From positions 124,001 to 188,000 of the forward strand of contig NBAY01000076.1 of assembly GCA_002794775.1 (NCBI GenBank): a DNA stretch of 64,000 bases, given 5' to 3'. Positions 1-11,564 of this stretch are shown piece by piece; position 1 is the stretch's first letter, and each line of letters begins with the position of its first letter. This DNA comes from Porodaedalea pini. Taxonomy: Eukaryota; Basidiomycota; Agaricomycetes; Hymenochaetales; Hymenochaetaceae. A model generated the notes under the pieces. It did no database searches. It saw only the letters and a program-made list of their open reading frames with translations, and was not told the origin of the DNA. Made by a program: the position numbers and the translations under genes.

Positions 1-64
1 AATGTCCGAACGGGGCCTAATCTCCAGTGGGTACGCTGCTTTGAACTCCGCCAAGCTTCACTTA

Positions 65-688
65 AGGTAGAGGAAAGTTAAACTTGACAAGCTTGTCACA
101 TCAATGTCACAGCCTTAAACTTTATTTGACTTTCCACATTAGGAAGGACCCTAGCAGCAAAAATCGTGAGGTTGAAAAACATTTTTTTTGGAGGACTGCC
201 TGAATGTCAAAGTACATTGTAGGTACAAGCCAGCAGCAGCCATCTCAGCTAAAATCCTCTCATTTAAGACCCTGTGACCATGATACTGCCTATTAACCCA
301 CTGAGCTTGAGTACCATTCAGTCCTTTGCATCAGTGACATAATAAATTACTATATTTGGAATATATTTGTCAAGCGGAGTTAGCCGAGAGCAGCAAAAAT
401 CTCAAGGTCAGAATTTTCAAAGTTCATCAGAATGCTGCTCATTTGATTCTATGATGTTTGGAACAAAAAAGTCTTTTTCCTAAAATAGCTTGACCAAAAC
501 TGCATATTTTTGAAAGATAAAAACATACATCTGTAGCTATCAGGAAGGCCAAGAGAACTATGAGGCCGAAATGTGAGTTTGTGTCCAGTTGAAAAGTTTA
601 TTTCATCATCATTGTGTGTTGCTAGAAAAGGAAAGTGAGATCAGTGCCACGCACATCACAGCTTGTTGAGTTTAACTTTCCTCTACCT
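65..688. mobile_element. MITE-like element 1 (624 bp, TA-flanked)
   Basis: The left end (63-93, beginning TAAGGTAGAGGAAAGTTAAA) is the reverse complement of the right end (660-690) with 29 of 31 positions matching. The repeat begins just inside a TA on both sides (63-64 and 689-690), as expected for Tc1/mariner-type target duplication. No transposase-sized reading frame lies inside, so this looks like a non-autonomous element. The right-hand TA is shared with the next element. Confidence 0.8.
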
Positions 689-690
689 TA

Positions 691-945
691 CAGGTGGATT
701 TTAAAAGTTACGGGACACCCAAAAACAGAAGCTGGTTCACATCTGCCTGAGCAAACCCACACACATTGTCTCTACCTACCATCCACCCTTGCATAAACAC
801 AGAACACAGATATTTTCTTGTAAAAAGATGATGACTCTTATCTTCTCACCATCCTTGAATTTTCTATGAAGTCAAAGCAAAGGATTTTTGTGGTCAAGAA
901 AGAGTTTCCTTTTCAGGGTGTCCCGTAACTTTTAAAACCCACCTG
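691..945. mobile_element. MITE-like element 2 (255 bp, TA-flanked)
   Basis: The first 30 bases (691-720, starting CAGGTGGATTTTAAAAGTTA) and the last 30 (916-945) are inverted repeats with a single mismatch. Dinucleotide TA flanks both ends (689-690 and 946-947). The interior has no coding potential. The size, long terminal inverted repeats and TA flanks fit a Tc1/mariner-derived MITE. It abuts element 1 and shares that element's right TA. Confidence 0.85.
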
Positions 946-947
946 TA

Positions 948-1305
948 CGCGTGTTGCGAACACGTGCGCGTAAACCTACCTCAATATTCCGTTTGTTCAC
1001 AAGTACGAGGAGGCTCAAGAGGACAGAAAATGGTGCCATCATCGCTCTTCAATTCACAAGACTGAAGTCCCGAGTCCCGAGGCCCGACTGCACTTGCAGT
1101 CTCGCTTCGAGAGTCTAAAGGGAAGAAAGGGAAATGATTTTTTTTGATGCGCTCATGCCATATATGCCATACACAGCTCATAGAAAATAAAACGGATTAC
1201 AAGGTCGCATAGACACAGTCACCGCCACTGCACCTCCAGCAGAGCCCCATCGCTCACAAGATAAAGGAGCAGGAAATCCGAGAGGAGACGCGAAGAGGGA
1301 TGCGT
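948..1305. other. gene-free stretch 3' of RPL31
   Basis: This is the region downstream of the minus-strand RPL31 stop codon. It begins with a GC-rich near-palindrome (CGCGTGTTGCGAACACG) directly after the MITE. A short minus-strand frame (981-1181) has no recognisable content. No other feature is seen. Confidence 0.5.
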
Positions 1306-2071
1306 CTATTCGGCGTCTACAACGGTCGTCTCGAGGCCCTGCAGATGGTTAATATTAGAAAAGAGGAGAGAGAGAGAGGGGGGGGGGAGAAAGAAGAGGA
1401 AGAAACAAGGTGAGGAAAAGAGAGGACGAACCTTGAACGAGGGCACCTGGACGTAGGAGGCGTAGGTGTAGAGCTTCTCCTTCGCGTCTTCGTCGTCGTT
1501 ACGTTTGCCTATGGGGTTCAATGGTCAATAAGAGTGCTGTTCTATACGTTTCCAGCTTTAAGCCTCTTCGATAACGATCCCATCCACCACTTCCTGCAAA
1601 AATCCAAGCGAGCCCCTCCAACCAGGCCCGAACTCCTCCCAACTCCAACCAAAACAGAGAGAAAAGAAAACCACAGACTCACGTTCGAGGCGCACCCGAA
1701 TCCGGTGCGGGACGTTCTTGATGCCCTGGGACCACAGCTCCTGGTTGAGCTTGGGGTCCACCCGCACATCGTGCGTGCCCATCGCCTTCTGCGCGAACTG
1801 GACGACGCTCTTCACAGCCCACGGCGCGCGCTTCTTGAACGAGCGGCCGTGCACGCGCTTGTGCAGGTGGATCGTGTATTCGCGCGTCACGACGTCGGCG
1901 AGGGCGGAGCGCTTGCCGCCAGTCTGTTTTCGCAGGTCACGATTCCGGTCAGTCTTTTCCGGCACATAAAAGCCTGTGAGCTTGCAAGATGGATTCACCT
2001 TTTTGTTTGTCGGGGCCTGCAGCAGATGGTCAGCTAACGGTGGGTATAGTGACAGCAGCGGAACGTACCAT
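1306..2071 (-). CDS. RPL31: 60S ribosomal protein eL31
   Basis: This is the large-subunit ribosomal protein eL31, cytosolic and located near the peptide exit tunnel. Five exons on the minus strand join in phase: 2071-2069 (the ATG alone), 2016-1999, 1923-1683, 1508-1432 and 1338-1306. The product is about 125 residues and opens [19 protein letters not shown]. Family-typical blocks follow: [55 protein letters not shown] and the C-terminus [10 protein letters not shown]. Length and sequence match the eukaryotic family end to end. An intron directly behind the start codon is common in ribosomal protein genes. Several overlapping frames on both strands are intron read-through or shadows. Confidence 0.97.
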
Positions 2072-2920
2072 TTGTGCAGTCTTGAGGTCGTCGGTCTGCG
2101 GTCTGCCGGTATCGCTGTTGTCGAAAGTCTCGAATGGTGTAGAGTGTGGGAATTGGTGCTTTACAGTAAGTGTCAATGTCACGTGCTGTAAGTAACGTGA
2201 CAAACTTAATCGCAAGTTGCCTGATCTACCGGATCAGACGAGAAGGGAAAGTCTGCAACTTTTTGTTTTCAATACAGTTCGTCGTTTCCCTCCAACGGAC
2301 TGCTTTTTTCTCATCTATATTCAACGTGGCGATAGCGCAAAGTAACTTCTGATACACATGAACTCTGACAGCGATAAGCTGACGGCGGTGCGACGTGGTT
2401 CGGGGCGAGGGAGCTTAGGAAGGCGTCAAGAATGCAATCGGTGTAGACACGTGGGAGGATCGCCGACCAAATGCGGCGTTGCTTTCAACACGCTCAATTG
2501 GATGGCAGACATGTCTTTGTATTTTACTTTTCGTTCGCAACGAAGGACTGTGCTTGTTCTGGGCCTGGCTACCCAACATAGCATTCTCTTTCATCGCACA
2601 TTGGGCATAGCCTTGCACGGACAGCAAGTCCGCGAACGGTGTGCGTCTGTATGCGCGCTTTGAGGAAGGGGGGGCCCGGGGCGTTCTTGTTCTTCTGTTC
2701 TGCTGTACATCCCCCTCAATATTAATCGCTGTGCGCGTTTCGATATCAAACTCTCGTTGCACCGCGCTTCGTGCAATCTGCTCTTGATGCACCGTTTCGA
2801 TTCTTCCCTTCCTGCGGCTGATGGTCGGTCGAGACGAGATGGACCAGATTGAGAAGTAAAATTCAGGAACTGCATGACCGCCCCCGTTGTCGGTTCTATC
2901 TCTAAAGGGGGAAGCCAGGG
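2072..2920. other. intergenic region between RPL31 and the CFEM gene
   Basis: This holds the divergent upstream regions of RPL31 (-) and the CFEM gene (+). A 236-codon minus-strand frame (2415-3125) overlaps the CFEM promoter and first exon in antisense and has no recognisable domain, so it is treated as spurious. A pyrimidine-rich stretch precedes the CFEM start. Confidence 0.5.
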
Positions 2921-2928
2921 TATAAAAA
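2921..2928 (+). promoter_or_regulatory. TATA box of the CFEM gene
   Basis: TATAAAAA lies about 149 bp upstream of the CFEM start codon. A CT-rich tract runs from about 2950 to 3050, a common arrangement in strongly expressed fungal genes. The role is inferred from position. Confidence 0.6.
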
Positions 2929-3069
2929 CCGCACAGGTGGCCGTGGCACTCCCTCCTTACCGTCCTTCGTTCTTCGGCACCCCTAGCCTGTCCATTTCCC
3001 CCTTCGTCGTCGTCGTCGTCTTCCACCAGGACCTCTTCGTTACTTACCTTCACCGCACCACCACTCATA

Positions 3070-3701
3070 ATGCGCTTCACCACCGCCCTCCTCTTCGCCG
3101 GCGTCGCCTCCGCCTCGTTCGTCACGCGCCAAAACGTCCCTCGTAAGTCCCTCCCAACCCCTCATCCAATCCCCATCCAGCTCTAACACGGGGTCTTCCC
3201 CACCCCCGAATACAGAGTGCGCCCTGACGTGCATCGCAAGCGCCAACCTCGGCGGGTGCTCGTCGTCCGACAACGCGTGCCTCTGCTCGAACCAGGCGTT
3301 CATCAGCAGCACGACCAGCTGCATCGAGAGCACCTGCAAGGGCGACGACCTCACCAACGCCGAGGCCTTCGCGCAGGCGACGTGTGAGGCCGTTGGCGTC
3401 ACGCTCACCGCCACGCCCTCTGGCTCGGCTTCGGGATCGGGCTCGGGATCGGCGGCGAGTGGAAGCGCCTCGGCGACGGCCACTACCCCGAGCGGCAGCA
3501 GCACGGGCTCGAGCACCTCCGCTGCTTCGTCGACGTGAGTGGCTCTCTCCCTCTGGTTCGACGCGAACTGTTCCTGACGATCCTCTTCCTTTTTTGTTCC
3601 GCTTCTTCCCACGCCACAGTACATCGAGCTCAGCAGCGAAAGCGACCGGGATCCCTGTATTCGCCGCCGCCGCCCTCGGCCTCGCTGCCTTTGCGCTCTA
3701 A
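3070..3701 (+). CDS. secreted CFEM-domain protein, probably GPI-anchored
   Basis: Three exons (3070-3142, 3216-3534, 3620-3701) encode 157 residues. A signal peptide (MRFTTALLFAGVASAS) is followed by a CFEM domain with the full set of eight cysteines, in the pattern CxxxC-GGC-ACLC-SC-TC-TC between about residues 26 and 85. A Ser/Gly/Thr-rich linker and a hydrophobic C-terminus (IPVFAAAALGLAAFAL) follow, which fits GPI attachment. CFEM proteins act at the fungal surface, and some bind haem or modulate hosts. No role can be assigned to this one. A degenerate paralogue with the same first-intron position lies 1.8 kb downstream in inverted orientation. Confidence 0.93.
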
Positions 3702-5493
3702 GCTCCGAGTCTGAGTTCCCAGCTTTGGATCGGCGTTCACCCATCTCGCGCGAGATAAAACATCTAACCCCCTCTACTGACGTTACCGACGTCTGTTACC
3801 GCGTGTCCCGGATCGTCCCCCTCCCCCTTTCTTTATTCGTGTCTTATTACCCACCATTCACACCTTCGTATACTCATTATTTCTCTTCTGTTCCTGTTTG
3901 CTGTCTGCGGATGTCATACTATTTTCTATATACATATATCTATATCAACTATGCACATTTTCAGCCACATCATTCTCTGTGCCGTCCCGTCTGTTGTTCG
4001 CTGCTTGCGGGACGTCAACGGGACGTGCTTGCATTTGCTGTCTAACTACGTATGTATCTCGTCTTCCCTTTATTGTGATCGGGCGAATTGATGTCTTGTT
4101 CCTGCCAGCCAGTCCAGTCCGTCTGTCACCGTGCAGGTACTCGATCACGGTCAACAAGCATCCATAAGATCGAAGGCTCGAAGGGGCTACCAAGATGCGC
4201 CGGGAAGGAAGTTAGCCGCCGACCTCATTCTAATTTCTAGTCCTCCTTCTCATCTCTTCATATCTCTTCATCTGTTCGAAAAGGATGTTCGATCATGATC
4301 GTCCCAATACCATTCCAGCGCCTAAAACTGTCAGTTATATTTGTATCACGGTGCGGTTGACCGGAATGAACTTGGCAGTTGTATATATACGTCGAAGACG
4401 TTGATCATGAATATCAACATTAATGGCGCCTGCCACTAGTACTAGTACTACGAGACGACTCGAGCTCAGCTGAAAGTTCAATTCCGGAACGATGCATTAA
4501 TATTGATATTAATATTGGCAGAGCTGGTGATGGCGCTGGCGATGCACAATATTAATAGTAATCCGATTGCTTGACTCGGCACAGCATTAGCATAACCGGT
4601 ACAGGATATGGAATCCGACCCGTTTGTATCAGAGGCGGAAGATCAAAGGACTGAAGGTTGCGAAGATGGAAGACATTCAGGAAGTTCGCTGTCCAGCCTG
4701 AGCTTAGTTCCTTTTCTGACCAGGCCTAGGCCTAGGGACCCGAGCGATGCTCTCCCTAGCCTGCCAGTCGGTTTGAAATACTCATCTCTGCCCCCCCCCC
4801 CCTCCAAGTCTAAGACTCAGAGGCTGGCAGGATCGAGCGCACACAAGATATCGATCCCTCAAGCATACGTTGTCTCCAATCCCTTCGAAACGATAAATCA
4901 ATCAGCTTTTCCCGTATTCCAGTCCGTCTGCGTCTGCGTCTCCGTTTCCGTTTTCCGTTTCCGTTTTCCGTTTCCGTTTCCGTTTTCGATCGGAATTCCT
5001 CTCCCTGCCCTTCTGCCAACTAGTGTCGGTATCATAATCATAGCGCTCCTCCGCCTCCCAGGAGTCCTAGCTTCACAGCAGAATCGATGGATCGTCAGAG
5101 CTGAGATGTCAAGTTCCTTCCCGCCTCTTCTGAGCCGAAGAGCAGGCGGCTCTCGGGTACTGCACTCGAGAATCTGACGTACTTCGATGAATCGATCGTG
5201 ATGTTGTTGCCTTGATCATGATGCCGATGATGAGCACTGAGCACAGAGCAGGATGATTGCTATCCCAATACCAGTCGAGCATCGACTGACAGTTACAGTA
5301 CGATATGTGTCTACCTCTCAACGATTTTAGCCGGACGCATGAAACTCAACTGAAATACGATCGCGCTACCGCCGGTGAATAGAGATGATACAATCCAGTC
5401 GGCAGAAACAGCAAACAGCACCTCCAAAGGCTTGATCAAACCGCCATAAACAAACACACAGAAGTAGACGAAACGCAGCTACAGTCAAGGCGC
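3702..5493. other. gene-free stretch with simple repeats
   Basis: No gene is supported here. The stretch contains ACTAGTACTAGTACTA (4435-4450), nested AT palindromes of the AATATTAAT type (about 4494-4518 and 4547-4556), a run of C at about 4790-4802, and a CCGTTT-type microsatellite (4924-4990). A 189-codon plus-strand frame (4608-5177) runs through the microsatellite and shows no domain. Confidence 0.5.
4924..4990. repeat. pyrimidine-rich microsatellite (TCCGTTT-like)
   Basis: Imperfect tandem copies of CGTCTG followed by CCGTTT and CCGTTTT units are seen directly. The tract sits between the CFEM gene and its decayed paralogue. Confidence 0.8.
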
Positions 5494-5847
5494 TCAGGCA
5501 GCAGGGACCGCGACGCCAACAGCCTCGCACGTCGCATCGACGAAGGCTTTCGCCTCGGCGAGGTCCTCGCCATAGCAGTGTGCTATCAACGCAGGATTCC
5601 AAATCGTCGATGAACAACATCACTCTTGCACAGACACACGTCGTCCGTTGACGCGCAGCCGCCAAGATTCGCGCCTGCGATACACGTCAGGGCGCATTCT
5701 GCGTTAGGTGAAAACCGGTGTCAGATTGGATTGATCGACTCGAAGTAAGGTTGCGGAGAAGGCTTACGAGGGACTTCCTGCCGGGCGATGAGCGAAAGGG
5801 GAGGCGGCGGCGACGCCAGCGAAGGAGAGGGCGATGGTGAGACGCAT
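5494..5847 (-). pseudogene. decayed CFEM-protein paralogue
   Basis: The signal peptide exon (5847 to about 5768, MRLTIALSFAGVAAAS) closely resembles that of the intact CFEM gene, and a GTAAGC donor sits at the same place. The second exon (about 5699-5494) keeps recognisable CFEM pieces: CALTCIAGANLGGC, VCLCKS, then FIDDLESCVDST, then EDLAEAKAFVDATCEAVG. These lie in different frames, so at least two small indels separate them, and the exon 1 to exon 2 phase is also off by one. The Ser-rich linker and GPI tail are missing because a stop follows the domain. The copy is inverted relative to the intact gene. Confidence 0.8.
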
Positions 5848-6416
5848 TGTGGGTCTGCTAAAGGCAAACAACGAAGATGGCTCATAAATATAGAGAAAAA
5901 AGACGACGATGGGAAAACAAAGACAAAGGATGTCGCAAAAAACGAAAGGCCGTTCTGCTCGAGTCCAAAAAAGCATTATCATATGTGTACAGCGCTGGGG
6001 ATACAATCATTCGGTAACAATTAGAGAGAGCGACGAACAGGATGGAAACATCAAAGAAACTGATTGCAAGAAAATGGAGGAGACTGATGAGCCGGAGAGA
6101 ATGAGAGAAGAGAAGGAAATCAATGTCCAAAGCGAGGATTATGATGCATCACAGGCCGCCAGTGCATTCAGAGTCGCACAGGACTCTGCATGGGTAAAAT
6201 GGGACACAAAAGGGATGGACGAAGATGGGGGGATCATAGTGAAGATGCCAAGTGCGGCAGATCTACTGTAGTAGTGATCATCATACCACCGAACATGATC
6301 GTCATCACGTCCTGCACAACAAACGGCTACTCACAGACATAATCAGTTCAATCCCCAACCATAATTTCTCCCTCTTAGACCCCATGAGAACAAGGGGTTC
6401 ATTTACACAGGCCCAA
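5848..6416. other. intergenic stretch, no supported gene
   Basis: The upstream region of the CFEM pseudogene and the 3' flank of the tetraspan gene meet here. A 120-codon plus-strand frame (5909-6271) is charged and low in complexity, and it crosses the pseudogene promoter. No homology is recognised, so it is not called. Confidence 0.45.
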
Positions 6417-7835
6417 TCAGACGCGCCTCACGACATCAAGATCTTCCGCTCGCTCGCGGCTACCCTCACCACTGCCTTTCCGGCTTTCAAAGTCCGCAAA
6501 CGGGTCCGTACCGCCCTTCAGGTCGTCATCTCCCTTCCCGTCGCCCCCGGTGCCGAGGTACCCACCACGCTCGTACTCCGGCAGTTTCGCAGGATCATAC
6601 TGCGGCACGTACGCCTGGCTCTGCGCGGGGGGCGGGCCCGGCGGCGGCGCGTATCCACCCGAGCCAAACCCGGCGTATGGAGCAGCGTTACCGTAACCGT
6701 ATGGACCTGCGGCAAAAGGCGGGTTGTAGTGCTGCGGGGGTGGCGCGCGAGAGGAGTTTATGATGGAGGAGGGGTCAAGCATTTGACGGTAGTAGGAGAA
6801 TGCGATTGTGGCGAAAAGTAGTGACATGAGGCCTGCGACGATGAACCATGCGATCTCGGAGAAAGAGTCATGGGACCAGGCGGAGTTGCAGACTGCAAGG
6901 CAGGGATAAGCCACGTACTTGATCGATGACTACGTGCAAACTTACCATCCTCCGCACTTTGGCCATCGAGTGTTTCAGTAGTCGTTCCCCAAATACCAAA
7001 CCGCTAAACAGAAACCTTTAATTGACGGGAAACGTGAAGAAATTATATAATCTTAACTCACGGTCGTAATAGTCTCCCCATTAACCAAGGCTATGCATTC
7101 ATTGATGAGAGTATCCTAAAAAGACACAGTTTAACGTAGGCACCGTGAAGAGCTTTGCCTAATACATACCTTGAACACGAAGTGGATGATTACGCGTATC
7201 AGCTCCGTGGCGGTAACGACAACTGCAGCACCGAGGGATGAAAATGCGTAGATACGAATCATTGGGAGCTTTTGCTATAAATAGCACGACGTGTCATGGA
7301 TACATTTGACAGCAGACGAACAGTCGTGAGGAAGGTTTGATTAGCAACAACGATACAAGAGCTGGGAAAATGGTCGCACCAGGGCCGCCGCAGTCAGGCC
7401 AAAAAGCTCGATAACGAACGTCGCCATGTATAGAGAGCCCAGTACGATGTCGAATATCTCCAGCTTCGCGGCATGGTCTTTGTCGATGGAGATGTCACGG
7501 AATGAGGCAATCTGCAGAAAATTGGGTAAGAAGTACAAAAAAGCAAGATTTAGAGACAACGCACACCCCACACCAATGCCCACAAGCCGCCGAAAAAGCT
7601 AACTGAGTAGATAATCGGTAAAGAGTAGTCGAGGGCAGGCTAAATGTGTGCACTCACCGCCAACAACAATCGGCCGCAGACTTCGGCGATACACTTTGGT
7701 GACCATAGCATACGCGGGGGTGCGCCTGAAAACGACGAGTTCGGTGAGTATTACCCAAGTTTTGTTCAAGAAATCCAGATTCGAGGTCAAAATCCACACA
7801 CCTTGTGGCGGAGGGGCTCTGGTAGCTGTATTCAT
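6417..7835 (-). CDS. four-spanning membrane protein with Pro/Tyr-rich tail
   Basis: Eight exons join in phase: 7835-7802, 7725-7658, 7602-7567, 7511-7380, 7274-7170, 7115-7062, 7003-6946 and 6892-6417, giving 320 residues. Four hydrophobic segments are visible, around CGRLLLALAFSAACG, IVLGSLYMATFVIELFG, SSLGAAVVVTATELIRV and IAWFIVAGLMSLLFATIAF. A cysteine-containing loop lies between segments 3 and 4. The tail is rich in Pro, Tyr and Gly (YGYGNAAPYAGFGSGGYAPP) and ends in a charged stretch, presumably cytosolic. The layout resembles tetraspan proteins of fungi, but no named family is recognised. The first exon is the least certain. Confidence 0.82.
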
Positions 7836-8968
7836 TAATCTGATTCTTTCAAAGAACAGGAAGCGAGAACTTGAGATTTGCGGGATACTTTTCTGGGATG
7901 AAGAGAGTATGAGTATGAGTATGTATACGTGGTGACCTGCACTGAGTGAGAAACACGAGCTGCGCGAGGCTGTTCGTGCTCACGGGAGATGGCTTCTCAC
8001 GTGATGCTATGTCATGCTGCGCCGGTAGCAGTCGCCAGCGTCTTTTACTGTCACTGAAGTCACTCACTTGGACCCATGTCCTTGACTTTTCTTCGTCACA
8101 AATTATAGAAATAGCGAAGGTCGAGGATTATCCGGGAAATCATGGAGCTCGCTCCTTAGGGAGAAATGCCGTTACAATGTGCGATCCATTTACATAAGAA
8201 ACCTTGTAGCTGGCTTTTGATAGAACTTGCTCATACAGCTAATTTACTATATAATCTAGGTTCAGAGGAGATACAATGTAAAACTGGCACCAATCCAGTG
8301 CTTCAATGTTTAAGAGATCAACTTTTCGATGTTGAATGCTATAGTAGATGTTTTCGCCTCGAAAGATCTTCTATCATACCAAAAGACGCAGAGCCTCGCG
8401 TTCGCGATGAAATAGACCTTGCACTCAAGCCTTGTATGTTGTAAGTATGGAAAGGGTATTCTGGTTGCTAGATCAATGGAAGTGTCGATGTCGTTCATGC
8501 TAGCCGGGAGAATTTTTGCTCACCTGGGAAAGGTCAACAAGATGCCATTGACATCAACACGAAGGGTCTTGGTAGCATAGTCGAAAAACCTAAGTGTGGA
8601 ATAGTGCTACAAGCGTATAGGTCTTCTCTGAATCGAAATGTAGTTGGAGTGCAGCCATTCCGGCATCCGAATCAACATTTCTGAGAGTCCTAGTACCAAC
8701 ACAATCTTCTACAGTGCAAAGCCGATACCTTTTCAAACTTCCTCCTTGCTTCTCCTAGTAAGATTATTCCGGGTTATAAATATTAATGAGTACTAGTGCT
8801 CTATGTTCGAATCGATAAGTTTTGCTTACTGCGGATAAACTGTAATTTGACTGAGAAAGTGATAAATATACTTTTTGGTGGTCAGAAAGCCTTCAAAGGA
8901 AACCATCGGGGTCCCAATATGCAAGCTAGAGCACATATGACATGGTGAGAAGTATAGATGCAGGACAT
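7836..8968. other. gene-free or unresolved stretch
   Basis: Minus-strand pieces around 8480-8730 read like protein for short runs, for example DYATKTLRVDVNGILLTFP, but they could not be joined into a gene. They may be a relic. AATATTAATGAGTACTAGTG occurs at about 8782-8801. No other feature is supported. Confidence 0.35.
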
Positions 8969-10889
8969 CTAGGAAAAACTCACACAGCAAAACATCCCAA
9001 GCCCAACACAATAACAAGGGCACCAAACCACTGGCAGCACAATATCAGTGGAGAACTTTAGCATATTAGTTATCCACCAACCACCTTTTAGAATATTGTG
9101 TATCGTAGTTGTCCACCAGCTCCTTTCTGTGCCTCTATAAACTCCATGATTATGCAGGCTTAACGTTAAACGTAATTCTGGAATTCTCTGTGCAACCTGA
9201 TGACACGAGGAGTAATTCGAGCTTCGGGGAAGGAGCTCTGTTTTACTGTAGGGACAGCGAGCTGGCTCGTCCCAAATATCAAGTTCAAGTAGCCGAAGCT
9301 TCGCGTGTCCCGACTCCACTAGACCCATGATGTCTTCATCCATATTGTGCCATGACAGCAACGTATCATCTGTGAGGAGTGCACCAAATTGGTTTAGTTT
9401 CAGTCGCCTGTAAAAGACGCATAGTCCGGAGATCTCCAAGGAATGAAGACTGGTGCATTGTCGTAAAATATGGTCCGAAACTACTTGGAATGGATTTTGA
9501 AACGTGGAAAAACCAACACCCCCCAACTTGAGCCGGGTTACTTTGGGGAGAGCAGGAAGAATAGCGGTGTGTATATTACTTTCAATTATGGTCTGATCTT
9601 GGTTATAGAAGATATCCCTGAGATGGACACACAAACTGTTGATGGCATACCCAACACGTGGTTGAACCAACCAGAGGACGAAATCAGCTAGAACTGCCTT
9701 TTTCTGAGACAAGAGCGCGTCGTGAATGTTAGGCTGACCCCTCCCATGATGATGTTGAAACGAAACGTGGACACTCTCCAGGAAAGCAGGAGGCAGGAGG
9801 GTTGAAAGACCGGGAAGGGCGTCAAGATCGACACTGGGAGTCGGCCATCCCAGAATAGCCAGATCCTCCAGGCAATGCATTTCGGACAATGCACACCAAA
9901 GCTGATTAATGGGAAACAGATCTTGTCCTTCGATATAAAGGACTATCAGCTTCCGGGATGCGGAAAGCTTCGGAATGATATTCACAAACCCGGGGGTCGA
10001 AGGCCCAGGTTTGTACCCCGAGTCTGTCATAACAGTGCCAGGCAGATCGAAGCCACGCTGCCAACAGAATACTGTGCCGAGGAATAGCAGTTCCAAGTTC
10101 GGAGCAGATTCAACAAGAGCTGATAAAAGCTGTGTGATCTCCGTTATTGGATCGAACTCGTAAGGTCCAGGATTATAGACAAATGCACGGAGCTGCTTGC
10201 AGCTAAAAGGGTTTCTTAACAAGGCGTAAATATTCGCGGCACTGAAGACAATGATAGAACTGCGCATCGCTCGTTGGGCCGGATCCGTCCAAGACCTATG
10301 AACAAGACTCATGTTCCTGAGCGTGGAAGACACCACTACGAACACGCCCAACACGCTCCGGTCGCCAATACTCTGTACGAATCTCACGGAAGTCTTCTTC
10401 GACTAGAAATTCTGCAGTCCGCTCAAGAACAGCTACGGAGAATAAGGTGTTATACTTCCGGAAGGAGCATTCCTGAGTTGCCTGACGCCTCGCATCTGCA
10501 ACAGAGCGGAGGATGTGAACACCATCTGAAAGCGAGATCCCTTCGGAAACAAATTCCTCGTTTCTCAACAATATGAGAATGGCGATCGAGTAAACGGAGT
10601 TTCTGTTTTCCTGACTGGGAGGGGAAATAGAGTGATGTGATAGAATTTGCGCAATTATATCCTTCCCATTGTTGCGTATAACCTGGGCACGATCGTAGTT
10701 CGGGTCTCGGACGTGCTGAAGGAGTGAATTGTCAATGTGAAGTGGAACGAACGGACAGTTGGGTAGGTTGCGGTTGCCTAGCATGAAAGATGCTAGTAGA
10801 AGGTCGGATTTGGTTTGGAACCTGACAAGGACACCGGATTCTGGATCCATGAGAACATGCTCATTCGCCAGATCATCCTGGTTATCCAT
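8969..10889 (-). CDS. F-box/LRR-like protein
   Basis: Two frames are joined by a 52-nt intron (10387-10336, GTGAGA...GTAG), giving exons 10889-10388 and 10335-8969 and 622 residues in phase. The second exon opens with a block reading TLRNMSLVHRSWTDPAQRAM, which strongly resembles the post-F-box segment of Agaricomycete F-box proteins. It is followed by leucine-rich stretches (SAPNLELLFLGT, TSLHSLEISGLCVF). These proteins usually form large lineage-specific families that select SCF ubiquitin-ligase substrates; that role is inferred. The intron lacks a clear branch point, so a one-base frameshift (pseudogene) remains possible. The last 20 or so residues may be intron read-through. Confidence 0.68.
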
Positions 10890-11564
10890 ACTCGATGACT
10901 AAGTAGGAAACTCCCTCTTTAAATTGTGTAACGAGGTCAGCCTCATGTTTCTAGACTGTATTTCGGACTGTCTCACTAATGTACTGAGGCCCCAGAAAGG
11001 ATGAAAATGCCGATATTTTGGCCTGATGCGCATGTAAGGACGGACGACAGTTCCTATGCCTTATAGTACTTAGCTGTTTCTATCCCAAGTCAATGCTGTC
11101 GAAGAACTTTTTTACTTCTGTCAGTCGAGTTCAGAGTTAGAGTGTTTGACAGGCCGAGACAAGCAACCGCGGGTTAGGGGTGAGGATAAAACAGCAAATA
11201 ATCAATGCGCTATGACTCACGGTGCATCCACGTGACGAAGACGCACGTTCATTCAATGTTCGATTCATCTCGTCACGCATGTTTGCACAAATTGCACTTT
11301 ATATAAAGAAGGATACAAGGATCCAGGATTGCGACACGTCTGAGAAGGAAGTTAGACGCAGCAGTGAGTGCCTATGGATGACTTCCGAGGCATTCAAGCT
11401 ACTATCCACTTACGCGTCTCGTTACACTACAACTTGTACAAGTTCGCCTTCCGTTCTTGAATCGAACCAGAAGTCAATGAGATTACCAGCTGCTCACCAG
11501 AAAAAAAAATCCATGCATTACAGATAATTCATACGTAAAAAATAGCGGCCCAATTGAAGTGCAT
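10890..11564. other. intergenic stretch
   Basis: This holds the promoter of the F-box/LRR-like gene and the 3' flank of TOF1. The plus-strand frame at 11222-11527 has no recognisable content. Confidence 0.5.

Noticed and set aside
2415..3744. Two long minus-strand frames (236 and 234 codons) over the CFEM gene
   Set aside because: They are antisense to well-supported CFEM exons and promoter and show no domain. They arise from GC-rich codon use.
4608..5177. 189-codon plus-strand frame
   Set aside because: It runs through a microsatellite and C run, with no domain and no plausible splice partners.
5909..6271. 120-codon plus-strand frame
   Set aside because: It is highly charged, crosses the CFEM pseudogene upstream region and has no recognisable family. 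Evidence is insufficient.
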